In this document: in pieces, positions 43,695-52,398 of the stretch
Layout of the letters: each line of letters starts with the position of its first letter
How positions within the stretch are numbered: the first letter of the stretch is position 1
Assembly: GCA_947468275.1 (NCBI GenBank)
Contig: CANIKO010000007.1
Location: 62,001-126,000 of the forward strand
Origin: Bacteroidota bacterium
GTDB taxonomy: Bacteria > Bacteroidota > Bacteroidia > NS11-12g > UBA9320
Direction: 5' to 3'
DNA: 64,000 nucleotides
Notes under the pieces: model-generated
What the model was told of the DNA's origin: nothing
What the model saw: the letters and a program-made list of their open reading frames with translations, nothing else
The model's database searches: none
Translations under genes and position numbers: made by a program

Positions 43695-46679
43695 TTAACC
43701 CAAAATATTTTTTATGTCATTAATATCCAAAGTTTTATAAAAGGATTCTTCGGAAAGAACCAATTCAGAGGCTAAATTCAACTTTTTGTTTTGCAGATTT
43801 AATATTTTCTCTTCCACTGAATTTTTGGTTATAAACTTATAACTGAAAATATTTTTAGTTTGTCCAATCCGGTGTGTTCGGTCAATGGCCTGCCGTTCCA
43901 CAGAAGGATTCCACCAAGGGTCTATAATAAATACATAATCGGCTGCGGTTAATGTTAGCCCCACTCCACCTGCTTTTAACGATACCAAAAAAATTGGTAT
44001 TTCGGGCGTTTCCTGAAATAATTTAACTTGCTTTTGTCTTTCCTTGGCACTAAAACTTCCATCAAAATAGCAGTAATTAAGTCCATCCTTATCAAAGGCT
44101 CTTTTAATAATTTGCAATTGCTGAACAAACTGGGAATAGATTAAAATTTTATGACCACTTTCGATAGCAGTATGGGTTCGGGACATCAATTCAATAAATT
44201 TTCCGGAACTTCCTTCGTAATTTTTATCTACCAAATACGGATGATTGGATAATTGCCTCAATTTGGTTAAGCCCGCTATGATATTAAATCGCGCTTTGTT
44301 GATTCCTACTTCTTCTATGTTTTCCAATACCTGATTTCGGAATTGCGATTTTAATTCCTCATAAATTGTTTCCTGCTCGGGTGTCATATCGCAGTATAAA
44401 ACTTGCTCCGTTTTTTCAGGCAATTCTTTGGCCACCTGTTGCTTGGTTCTTCTTAAAATAAATGGTTTTATTAAGGTTTTTAACTCCGCCAATTTTGCTT
44501 CGTCGTGGTCACGTTCTATAGGTGTAACATAGGTGTCTTCAAAAAACTTTAAGCCACCCAATAATCCCGGATTTACAAAACTTATTTGCGACCAAAGGTC
44601 ACGTATGGAATTCTCAACCGGTGTGCCGGTAAGCACCAATCGGTTGTCGGCATTCAGATTGCGAAGTGTTTTAGAAGTTTGGCTATGCGGATTTTTTATG
44701 TTCTGGCTTTCATCCAAAATAATATAATGAAACCGGAAATTGATGAACAGTTCTTCATCGTTTCGAACTGTTCCATAGGTACTGATGATTAAATCGTATT
44801 TTTCAAAATGCTCATTTTCTTTAAGCCTTGCCTGCCCGGTATGAATAAATACTTTAAGATTTGGGGTAAATTTTTTGGCTTCATTTATCCAGTTATAAAT
44901 AAGGGAAGTCGGCACTACTAAAAGCGAGGTTTTGCTTGGATTTGAAACTACTTTGGTTCTTGGTTTTGCCTGCTCAAATATAGACAATTGTGCCACTGCC
45001 GGTTTTACTTCGGGTACTTCCGGTGCTATTGTTTCATGGCTGGTTTCCTTTTCATTTTGCAACATGGCCAGGGTTTGAACCGTTTTTCCCAAGCCCATAT
45101 CATCAGCCAAACAGCCACCAAATCCATATTCCTTCAAAAAATAAATCCAGTTGTAGCCCGCAATTTGGTAATCGCGCAAAGTTCCCTTTAATCCTTTAGG
45201 CAAAGGCCTTTCTGCTATTTCTTCAAATGATTTTAAACCTTCCAGTTTCGTTTGTATGCCGGCTGTGGTTTCAAAACTACCCAGCAAGCCCCAGTGCAAT
45301 TTTTTAATCCGGATGTGTTGGCCTCCTTCGTCATACCTCAAAATCCCCTGAAACTTAGCCATCCATTCTTCGGGTATCAATGCAATTTCCCCATTGGGCA
45401 ATACAAACTCGCGGTTGTTGTTCAGTATATTTTCTTTCAGTTCAAGAAACGGAATTTCAAAGTTTCCAAACCATACTTTGGTTTCCAAATCAAACCAATC
45501 GGCATTTTTGGCTATTTCTATTTTTAAGTTTTTTTCACCCAAAAAATAGACTTCCTTACCCATGTTTTGGTTTATCTCAAAGCCTCGTCCTATCAAAGTT
45601 GTTTTCTGAAGTTCCAGCCATTCAATGGTTCGGTATTTTTGGGCGGTTTCGGTTGGTTCTGTTTTCACCAATCCTTTTTCTTTTAATACAAATACCGACC
45701 CTTCCAATTGCTGCAAGCCAATGGATTCAATAAACTCCAGCTTGTGTTCCTCCCAATCTCGGCTTCGCCTTATTTTGCGAAACAAAAACGAATCGCCTTT
45801 TTTTTCATAAATAGCATGGGCCATTTTTTTGGAATGATAGGGAAAAACCTGCCCGTCGTATTTAAACGAAAGGATAAAACCATAGTCGTTTGTCAGCACT
45901 TTTTCCAGTTTTAAAATAGCGGAAGCCTTGTGGGTTTCCTGGACTATTTCAAACCCTTCGGCCCGCACATTAAATTTTTCAATCAGCTCCAGCCCAAATT
46001 TTTTAAAGAAAATTTCTTCCGACCTGCGGGCTACAGCTATATAGTATTTGGTAATAAAGGGTTCTATTTTTTTGCCATCCACATCCTTTAGCACGATGAG
46101 CTTATCATCAATAATAATATGGGCCGGATTATAAGTTAGTATGGCACTGTTTCCCATTAATTTCAACCGCTCATTGTTTACTTTTATTGTGGCATAATAC
46201 CGGGTTTCGGTTTCCATGCGGTTAAAATGAAACAACACACTCACATTGTCTTTGTGTATGGTTAGGTGCTTGGCCGTTGGGTTTTTGGTTTCGCTGCTAA
46301 AGTATAATTTGGTAGGATTTATAAGTTCCAAAGCCTCACTCAATCGCAATTCAATAAACGGCCGTACAATAGTGGCAAAGGTTTGTTCATCACATTTTTT
46401 TTCAAAAAACTCCTTGGGCCTGATAGCTCCTTTGCGGTAAAATTTTTTAACAATCCGTTCGGGGGTTATTTCTTCTAAAATTTTGATGGCTTTAAAATCA
46501 TTCTCTTCCAGCAAATGGCTGTATAGATTGGCATTGGCGGCAATAAGGCGCTGGTGGGCCAACGAAAAATTACCGGCAGCAGTTACCTCCACCAAAAACG
46601 GCTCAATAACCAGCCCCAAATACGGATGCTTTACAATGGAATACAGAAAAGCAATAGTTGCCTTTTCAGAAAGTATCAT
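43695..46679 (-). CDS. SNF2-family helicase-like ATPase
   Basis: 994 residues. The N-terminal half (to about 470) is a poorly conserved accessory region common to bacterial SNF2 proteins. The ATPase lobes follow: GGCLADDMGLGKTVQTLAML (motif I), LLVVPTSLIYNWINE (Ia), YDLIISTYGTVRND, YIILDESQNIKN (motif II, DESQ variant of DEAH), RLVLTGTPVEN (III), LIYSQFVQQLQ (IV), IFLVSLKAGGVGLTLTAADY (V) and RQAIDRTHRIGQ (VI). It is a DNA translocase remodelling nucleoprotein or transcription complexes, comparable to RapA-like or HepA-type proteins. No restriction or defence genes are adjacent. Confidence 0.9.
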   Translation of the reverse strand: MILSEKATIAFLYSIVKHPYLGLVIEPFLVEVTAAGNFSLAHQRLIAANANLYSHLLEENDFKAIKILEEITPERIVKKFYRKGAIRPKEFFEKKCDEQTFATIVRPFIELRLSEALELINPTKLYFSSETKNPTAKHLTIHKDNVSVLFHFNRMETETRYYATIKVNNERLKLMGNSAILTYNPAHIIIDDKLIVLKDVDGKKIEPFITKYYIAVARRSEEIFFKKFGLELIEKFNVRAEGFEIVQETHKASAILKLEKVLTNDYGFILSFKYDGQVFPYHSKKMAHAIYEKKGDSFLFRKIRRSRDWEEHKLEFIESIGLQQLEGSVFVLKEKGLVKTEPTETAQKYRTIEWLELQKTTLIGRGFEINQNMGKEVYFLGEKNLKIEIAKNADWFDLETKVWFGNFEIPFLELKENILNNNREFVLPNGEIALIPEEWMAKFQGILRYDEGGQHIRIKKLHWGLLGSFETTAGIQTKLEGLKSFEEIAERPLPKGLKGTLRDYQIAGYNWIYFLKEYGFGGCLADDMGLGKTVQTLAMLQNEKETSHETIAPEVPEVKPAVAQLSIFEQAKPRTKVVSNPSKTSLLVVPTSLIYNWINEAKKFTPNLKVFIHTGQARLKENEHFEKYDLIISTYGTVRNDEELFINFRFHYIILDESQNIKNPHSQTSKTLRNLNADNRLVLTGTPVENSIRDLWSQISFVNPGLLGGLKFFEDTYVTPIERDHDEAKLAELKTLIKPFILRRTKQQVAKELPEKTEQVLYCDMTPEQETIYEELKSQFRNQVLENIEEVGINKARFNIIAGLTKLRQLSNHPYLVDKNYEGSSGKFIELMSRTHTAIESGHKILIYSQFVQQLQIIKRAFDKDGLNYCYFDGSFSAKERQKQVKLFQETPEIPIFLVSLKAGGVGLTLTAADYVFIIDPWWNPSVERQAIDRTHRIGQTKNIFSYKFITKNSVEEKILNLQNKKLNLASELVLSEESFYKTLDINDIKNILG

Positions 46680-46740
46680 TTAATTATTGAAAGAGATTAA
46701 ACCCTCAAATTTAGGGGATTTGAGGTTGTGTTTTTAAAAA

Positions 46741-46785
46741 ATAACACAGAGGCATGGAGAACACAAAGAAGCACGGAGAAATAGT
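46741..46785. repeat. CACAGAGG intergenic repeat, second copy
   Basis: ACACAGAGGCATGGAGAACA then CAAAGAAGCACGGAGAAATA shares ACACAGAGG, CACAAAG and CGGAGAAATA with the element at about 10243-10278. It opens the 545-bp gap between the helicase and the solute-binding lipoprotein; the rest of that gap is the REP block and its flanks. Confidence 0.55.
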
Positions 46786-46850
46786 TTATAAAAAGATAAA
46801 ATCATTGTATTACGATTTCCCAACTTATCCTTGCTGCAAGCGAGGACAAG

Positions 46851-47102
46851 TTCCCAGCTAGTCCGAGTTTATCCAAATAGGCTGGTTCGAGTTTGTAACT
46901 CGGACCTACTTAGTAATTAATTTATGGAAGCACAAGTTAAAAACTCGCCCAGCTAGTCCGAGTTTGTCCGAATGGGCTGGTTCGAGTTTAGCAATAAGTT
47001 TATATTTATTTTTACTTATAGGCATTGCTGAATTAACATTTGTAACTCGGACCTATTTAGATAATTTATGGAAGCACGAGTTAAAAACTCGCGCCAGCAA
47101 GG
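46851..47102. repeat. REP-like block, copy 1 (252 bp)
   Basis: Starts TTCCCAGCTAGTCCGAG and ends CGCGCCAGCAAGG. It is built of two related units. Each begins GCTGGTTCGAGTT, holds GTAACTCGGACCTA and TTATGGAAGCAC, and ends with AAGTTAAAAACTCGC or GAGTTAAAAACTCGC followed by CCAGC. Hairpins CGAGTT-n3-AACTCG recur. The second unit (46974-47102) carries an extra stretch of about 51 bp, absent from the first. Nearly identical to copy 2 at 48695-48946. Confidence 0.9.
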
Positions 47103-47224
47103 AGGTATACAAAAGAAAGACCTAATTTTTAATTATCAACCTGCGACTCAAGTTATCCAACCCCGGGTACTTTTTATTTTAATTAGCTTAATATTGCTGG
47201 CTTTTTTTAGCTAACTTAAATATA

Positions 47225-48439
47225 ATGATGAAGAGATTTTTTATTTCTGCTGTGGCATGGGTTGCCCTAATGATGGCCTTTCAGGCATGTAAAGAGAAGG
47301 ATACTACCCCTTCACAAAAAACGATAAATATAAGAGGGCTTTTCTCGTTAACGGGCAACTGGTCATCCTTGGGATTAACATCACAAGCGGCTTTGGATTT
47401 GGCTGCCGAAGACATCAATGCTTATCTGGCTAGCAAGAATTCCGGCTTTAGAATAGCGGTTTCAGTATCTGATACCAAACTGGAAACAGATCTAGCAAAA
47501 ACATTTTTCACCAAAGCCAACAACGATAAAATTAGTTTTATTATTGGCCCGCAGTCAAGCGCTGAGCTAGCTGCCATTAAGCCATTGAGCGATTCATCTC
47601 AAATTATTGTGATAAGTCAAAGCAGCACTGCCAGCAGCATGGCAATTGCCAATGACGCTATTTTTAGGTTCTGCCCAGGCGACAAAATTGAAGGAGCTGC
47701 CATGGCGGCCACCATTGCCAAAAATGGTTTCAAAGGGTTAGTTACTATTGCCAGAGACGATGCTGGGAATAAAGGTTTGCAAACTTCAACTGGGGCAGCT
47801 TTTATAGCCAAAGGTGGACAAATAGCAACCGTTACACCCTATGCCACTAATCTAATAGACTACTCCGCTTTGGTTGCCTCAATTAAAACTCAGATTAACA
47901 CACTCATAGGTGTTCATGGAGCGGATAAGGTTGGTATTTACCTAGCTTCGTTCGACGAAGGCATTGAAATTTTAAAACTTGCGGCAGCCGACCCTATTTT
48001 AGGTAGTGTGAATTGGTTTGGAGGCGATGGAGTTGTTTTAAGTACAGCATTTTTGAGCGATACCGTGGCGGCGAAATTTGTAATAAAAACCTCGTTTTTC
48101 GCACCTGCTTTTGGTTTACCGGTAGCCACCGAATCCCAATGGAAACCTGTGGCCGACCGTATTAAAGCCAAAACCGGCACCGAACCTGATGCCTTTGCCT
48201 TGGCTGCTTATGATGCCATGTGGACTATAGTAAAAACAATTGAAGCCAACAATGGCCGTGTGGATGACTTTATCAAACTCAAAACTCTTTTTATGGAGCA
48301 GGCTAATAAGCACAGTGGCATAATGGGTGCAGTAACACTTGATGCCGCAGGTGACAGGGCTAACGGAACGTTTGACTATTTTAGTATTGCTAAACAGGGC
48401 AATTCTTATGTATGGAAGTTGGTTGGGAAGTCTGAATAG
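47225..48439 (+). CDS. Orphan solute-binding lipoprotein (Peripla_BP_6/LivJ-like)
   Basis: 404 residues. Lipobox AFQAC (Cys22) after MMKRFFISAVAWVALMM. The mature protein has the leucine/amide-binding periplasmic fold: IRGLFSLTGNWSSLGLTSQAALDLAAEDIN, IGPQSSAELAAIKPLSDSSQIIVIS, GLVTIARDDAGNKG and AYDAMWTIVKTIE. Such receptors normally feed a LivHMGF ABC transporter, but no transporter genes are near, so a sensing or scavenging role is possible. It lies between two REP blocks, and its G+C content looks higher than that of its neighbours, hinting at transfer. Either of two adjacent ATG codons may be the start. Confidence 0.85.
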   Translation: MMKRFFISAVAWVALMMAFQACKEKDTTPSQKTINIRGLFSLTGNWSSLGLTSQAALDLAAEDINAYLASKNSGFRIAVSVSDTKLETDLAKTFFTKANNDKISFIIGPQSSAELAAIKPLSDSSQIIVISQSSTASSMAIANDAIFRFCPGDKIEGAAMAATIAKNGFKGLVTIARDDAGNKGLQTSTGAAFIAKGGQIATVTPYATNLIDYSALVASIKTQINTLIGVHGADKVGIYLASFDEGIEILKLAAADPILGSVNWFGGDGVVLSTAFLSDTVAAKFVIKTSFFAPAFGLPVATESQWKPVADRIKAKTGTEPDAFALAAYDAMWTIVKTIEANNGRVDDFIKLKTLFMEQANKHSGIMGAVTLDAAGDRANGTFDYFSIAKQGNSYVWKLVGKSE

Positions 48440-48496
48440 GACAGTTAAAAGTGAAGGTATATAGGTAATTGGTTCAATGACCTATATGCTATTCTG

Positions 48497-48697
48497 CTAC
48501 AAACTCACAAAGTTTATACTCAGATTAAAAAACATAAAGTCGGATAGTTTAAAAATCATGGCATAATTATGGCCGCCTGTAATATTTCGGGTAAAATCTT
48601 TGCCCGTTCCCAAGTCATCCACTTTGTAATTTAATATTTTGCAATAACCTGTTTGCGCTGATAACCAAAAGGCTTTATAAAGTTTGCATTGGTATTC
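48497..48697 (-). pseudogene. Duplicated 3' fragment of the 49781-50848 gene
   Basis: 201 bp aligns without gaps to 49781-49981, the last 66 codons and stop of the minus-strand outer-membrane protein gene. I count 12 mismatches, all in the first 80 bp; the remaining roughly 120 bp are identical. The copy keeps a stop (TAG instead of TGA) but is cut abruptly where REP copy 2 begins, so no full gene remains. It shows a recent duplication or partial conversion tied to the REP/RAYT insertion. Confidence 0.88.
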
Positions 48698-48946
48698 CCA
48701 GCTAGTCCGAGTTTATCCAAATAGGCTGGTTCGAGTTTGTAACTCGGACCTACTTAGTAATTAATTTATGGAAGCACAAGTTAAAAACTCGCCCAGCTAG
48801 TCCGAGTTTGTCCGAATGGGCTGGTTCGAGTTTAGCAATTAGTTTATATTTATTTTTACTTATAGGCATTGCTGAATTAACATTTGTAACTCGGACCTAC
48901 TTAGTTAACTTATGGAAACACGAGTTAAAAACTCGCGCCAGCAAGG
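48695..48946. repeat. REP-like block, copy 2 (252 bp)
   Basis: Same length and order as copy 1, with few differences (for example CCTACTTAGTTAACTTATGG in place of CCTATTTAGATAATTTATGG near the end). It abuts the gene fragment on the left and lies 50 bp before the RAYT start on the right, where a half-unit TAACTCGTATCCAG also appears. Confidence 0.9.
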
Positions 48947-48996
48947 TATGTTTTTAACTCGTATCCAGTAACAAAAATTAATTTTACTTTTGCTTT

Positions 48997-49542
48997 ATGA
49001 GCCGCAAATACAAATTTTATAATAAGGAAGGTTTGTACTTCATAAGTTTTGCTACTGTGTATTGGATTGATGTATTTATTAGAGAGTTATATTTTGAGGA
49101 AATGGTTAAAAGTTTGGATTTTTGCAGGAAAAATAAAGGAATGGAAATATACTGTTGGTGCATTATGCCAAGCCATATACATTTAATTTTTCGGGCTAAG
49201 GATTCAAATCCCGGTGATTTGATTAGAGATTTAAAAAAACATACATCAAAGCAGATTCAGAGATTAATAGATGAAAACAGCGAAGAAAGCAGAAAGGAAT
49301 GGATGCTTTGGATGATGGAAAGAGCTGGAAGTAAAAATAGTAATGTTAAAAACAGACAATTTTGGCAGCAACATAATAAACCGATTGAACTATGGAGCAA
49401 TGAGGTTATTGACCAGAAGGTGGATTATATTCATAATAATCCGGTAGTATCAGGATTTGTTTGTGAACCTGCACATTGGAAATACAGCAGTGCAAGGAAT
49501 TATGCTGGAGAAAAAGGAATTTTGGAAATTGATTTTGAATAA
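48997..49542 (+). CDS. REP-associated tyrosine transposase (RAYT, Y1/HUH family)
   Basis: 181 residues. Single-domain Y1 transposase: N-terminal MSRKYKFYNKEGLYFISFAT, HUH motif SHIHLIF (H60, H62), helix with LIRDLKKHTSKQIQRLI, and the catalytic Tyr144 in DYIHNNPV, followed by the C-terminal KYSSARNYAG typical of RAYTs. These enzymes cut and join single-stranded DNA at REP hairpins. Here it is flanked on both sides by CGAGTT...AACTCG REP blocks, the expected cognate substrate. Intact and without frameshifts, so possibly active. It belongs to a domesticated transposase class that is usually single copy. Confidence 0.93.
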   Translation: MSRKYKFYNKEGLYFISFATVYWIDVFIRELYFEEMVKSLDFCRKNKGMEIYCWCIMPSHIHLIFRAKDSNPGDLIRDLKKHTSKQIQRLIDENSEESRKEWMLWMMERAGSKNSNVKNRQFWQQHNKPIELWSNEVIDQKVDYIHNNPVVSGFVCEPAHWKYSSARNYAGEKGILEIDFE

Positions 49543-49564
49543 TAATTTATTAAAAGAGTAATGT

Positions 49565-49744
49565 ACGAGTTGCAAACTCGCACCAGCTTCTACCAAATAT
49601 ACTAGGACTAGCCAAGGGCTGGTTCGAGTTTAGCAATAAGTTTATATTTATTTTTACTTATAGGCATTGCTGAATTAACATTTGTAACTCGGACCTATTT
49701 AGATAATTTATGGAAGCACGAGTTAAAAACTCGCGCCAGCAAGG
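49565..49744. repeat. REP-like block, copy 3 (partial, 129-bp unit plus leading hairpin)
   Basis: A leading hairpin CGAGTTGCAAACTCGCACCAGC (49565-49586, given here as its two parts CGAGTTGCAAACTCG and CACCAGC) is followed by the 129-bp second unit at 49616-49744, equal in length to 46974-47102 of copy 1 and almost identical to it. The unit has inverted ends GCTGGttCGAGTT and AACTCGcgCCAGC. Confidence 0.88.
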
Positions 49745-49780
49745 AGTAAAGAGAGGTATTTTAGCATTATTTGCCACCTA

Positions 49781-50848
49781 TCACAAACTCACAAAATTTA
49801 TACTCAAATTAAAAAACATAAAGTCTGACAGTTTATTAATCATGGCATAATCATGCTTGCCTGTAATATTTCGGGTAAAATCTTTGCCCGTTCCCAAGTC
49901 ATCCACTTTGTAATTTAATATTTTGCAATAACCTGTTTGCGCTGATAACCAAAAGGCTTTATAAAGTTTGCATTGGTATTCAATTTTAGTTCTTAACTCG
50001 CCGCGTCGCAGTTCATAATTACTGGTAGATGTTGACATAAAATTCAAATGATAACTAGCTCCTTCCAGTTCATAACCTGCTCTTAACAGGCTGTTTTTAT
50101 TAATTGCCCTCCGATACCACGCCCTTGCAGGAAGTGTAATTTCGGTACCCCATTTTTTGTTGGGGGCTGTGTAATTAAAAATAACCAAAGGAAGAATACT
50201 GGACTGTCCCGCCCCGTAAGTACGCCCAAAACCCACAGCCCATTGCTTATAATCGCTTGGCCGGCGACCAAAAAGTGCAATAGCCGAATATTTCAAATAG
50301 TGGAGCGATTGAATATTACTAAATTTATAATCCCCGTTTAAATCTGCAGAGGTTTGAAAAATTACAAAGTGTTTTTCGTTTAAAGGTTTGTAGATGGAGG
50401 TATTTATTCCAATTGATTTTAAATCTTTAATTCCTAGATGAGGACCGAGCGCTGGGGGTGAAGAGTTAAAATAGTATTTAAGTAAATGATAACTTCCTTC
50501 CCCATAATTCGATTTCCAATAATTAAGCCCCACTTGCCAAATTATTTTAGGTTTATTCAGTATCGGGATTTTAGCTGTAAATCTTAAGCCGCTAACTCTT
50601 TTAAACTTTGTAGTTTCTACAATTGAAGGTTGGGCTTTTTTATCATAACTCCCAATATCCGATGATTTCAAGGTTTGGGCAAATTCATAATCATAACCAA
50701 AGGAAATAACTTTATTCGGACTCATCCCTAATATTCTGGCGGCACAATATTTTGTAGTCCATTTACCTGTTTTTGTAGCAGCCGAATCATTTCCGGCAAA
50801 AGAAAACTGACTCGATAGAACCAAAATAATAAGTAAGAGTCTGTTCAT
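49781..50848 (-). CDS. Exported protein, probable outer-membrane beta-barrel
   Basis: 355 residues, no family recognised. Cleavable signal MNRLLLIILVLSSQFSFAG. The rest alternates polar and aromatic residues in strand-like blocks (GLRFTAKIPILNKPKIIWQV, WAVGFGRTYGAGQSSILPLV, LSAQTGYCKILNYKVDD) and ends in FMFFNLSINFVSL, a typical barrel terminal strand. The 3' end is duplicated at 48497-48697, and a REP block lies just beyond the stop. Function unknown; the barrel call rests on composition. Confidence 0.65.
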   Translation of the reverse strand: MNRLLLIILVLSSQFSFAGNDSAATKTGKWTTKYCAARILGMSPNKVISFGYDYEFAQTLKSSDIGSYDKKAQPSIVETTKFKRVSGLRFTAKIPILNKPKIIWQVGLNYWKSNYGEGSYHLLKYYFNSSPPALGPHLGIKDLKSIGINTSIYKPLNEKHFVIFQTSADLNGDYKFSNIQSLHYLKYSAIALFGRRPSDYKQWAVGFGRTYGAGQSSILPLVIFNYTAPNKKWGTEITLPARAWYRRAINKNSLLRAGYELEGASYHLNFMSTSTSNYELRRGELRTKIEYQCKLYKAFWLSAQTGYCKILNYKVDDLGTGKDFTRNITGKHDYAMINKLSDFMFFNLSINFVSL

Positions 50849-50979
50849 GACACTTCAAATGTATTTAATATTTTCATATGTAGTTTATTTTCATTTTTTT
50901 AAGGTCATATGGAATGCCCAATTTAATTCGCAATGATTTGAAAATGTATCATTGGCATTTCAGAATTCAAATTGTTTCT

Positions 50980-51240
50980 TGTCCCCCTTTCAGGGTAAAT
51001 AAATCTAATTTTTTAATGTCGCATGGCGACTACCTATTTGTAGAAAAAAATATTCTTAGTTGAATATGCCCTGTAAGGGCTACCTCATTCAAGCCGAATT
51101 CTAATGCAAAATAAGGTAACCCTTACAGGGCAAAAAAAAAGAATAATACCAGATTACTACAAACTAGTAGCCCTTATAGGGCATTTTTAATAATAAACTC
51201 AAAAAATTAGATACGTTTGCCCTGATTCCCTTGGGGGTTA
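50980..51240. repeat. Second REP-like family between barrel gene and threonine aldolase
   Basis: This fills most of the 417-bp gap. Elements: GTCGCATGGCGAC (51018-51030, palindromic), GCCCTGTAAGGGCTACCT (51068-51085) with its inverted partner AGGTAACCCTTACAGGGC (51114-51131, one mismatch), and GTAGCCCTTATAGGGC (51167-51182). Related CCCTTTCAGGG-like words flank at about 50986-50997 and 51221-51237. No ORF or RNA is supported here. Confidence 0.75.
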
Positions 51241-51265
51241 GGAGGTATATTATTAATTTTACCCC

Positions 51266-52288
51266 ATGCTTATTGATTTAAGAAGTGATACCGTAACCCG
51301 GCCAACAGCTGCTATGAAAGAAGCAATGTTCAACGCCAAAGTGGGGGATGATGTGTTTGGTGATGACCCTGCAATAAATGAATTGCAGCAATTAACAGCG
51401 GATTTTTTTGGTATGGAAGCAGGTTTATTTTTTCCTAGTGGAACCATGGCCAATCAAGTGGCTATAAAAACCCATACCCAACCGGGCGATGAAATAATTT
51501 GTGACCAAACCGCCCATGTTTATCGCTATGAAGGTGGCGGAATTGCCTTTAATTCAGGAGCATCTGTGCGTTTGTTATTTGGCGAACGGGGAATTTTTAA
51601 ACCTGAAGATGTTATAACAAATATTAACGGCGATGATATTCATTTTCCAAGTACCAGCTTGGTTTGTCTTGAAAATACAGTAAACAAAGGCGGAGGCATT
51701 TGTTGGACTGCGGAACAACTTTCTGCGGTTTGCGAAGCTTCAAAAAAACACGGTTTAAAAACACATCTTGATGGTGCCCGACTTTGGAATGCTCTGGTAA
51801 AAACCAATCAAAACCCCAAGGATTATAGTAAATGGTTTGATAGTATTTCGGTGTGTTTTAGTAAAGGTTTGGGGTGCCCAGTTGGTTCGGTATTATTAGG
51901 TAATAAAGATTTCATTGATGCTGCCCGAAAACACCGCAAACGCTTTGGAGGAGGCATGCGGCAAGCCGGTTATTTGGCAGCTGCCTGTATTTATGCGTTG
52001 CAAAATAATATCACCCGATTGGCTGAGGACCATCAAAAAGCTTTAAAATTTGAAGCCATATTAAAATCACTACCTGCGGTAAAAGAAGTGATGCAAGTGC
52101 AAACCAATATTGTACTTTTTAAAACCGAATCGGTTGAAAAAGCCAATATCTATTTACAATTGTTAAAAGAACAAAATATATTGGCAGCGGCTACAGGTGG
52201 TGGCTGGATACGATTTGTAACGCATTTGGATATTTCGGATGAAATGATGGAGAAGGTAGTGGGTGTTTTGAAAGATATTTTAATATAA
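51266..52288 (+). CDS. ltaE: Low-specificity L-threonine aldolase
   Basis: 340 residues. PLP-dependent fold type I enzyme: LRSDTVTRPTAAMKEAM at the N-terminus, FPSGTMANQVAI (PLP phosphate region), DQTAHVYRYEGGG (stacking His84), THLDGARLWNA (Asp169, Arg172) and the PLP lysine K200 in VCFSKGLGCPVGS. It splits L-threonine or L-allo-threonine into glycine and acetaldehyde, and feeds glycine and serine pools. Monocistronic; the start is fixed by the conserved N-terminal LRSDT. Confidence 0.93.
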   Translation: MLIDLRSDTVTRPTAAMKEAMFNAKVGDDVFGDDPAINELQQLTADFFGMEAGLFFPSGTMANQVAIKTHTQPGDEIICDQTAHVYRYEGGGIAFNSGASVRLLFGERGIFKPEDVITNINGDDIHFPSTSLVCLENTVNKGGGICWTAEQLSAVCEASKKHGLKTHLDGARLWNALVKTNQNPKDYSKWFDSISVCFSKGLGCPVGSVLLGNKDFIDAARKHRKRFGGGMRQAGYLAAACIYALQNNITRLAEDHQKALKFEAILKSLPAVKEVMQVQTNIVLFKTESVEKANIYLQLLKEQNILAAATGGGWIRFVTHLDISDEMMEKVVGVLKDILI

Positions 52289-52398
52289 AAATCCTCTTCA
52301 TTTCATAAAAAATATTAATTTATTGAAGTCGGAACAAGGTAAAATGAATTGAAACCAAGTTTTTAATACTAATTTTACGATTCAATTATTTGGATAAA

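Noticed and set aside
46880-46905. GGTTCGAG followed by a hairpin, resembling a tRNA T-arm
   Set aside because: The word recurs in every REP unit, with no acceptor stem, anticodon arm or CCA-like end; it belongs to the REP hairpin.
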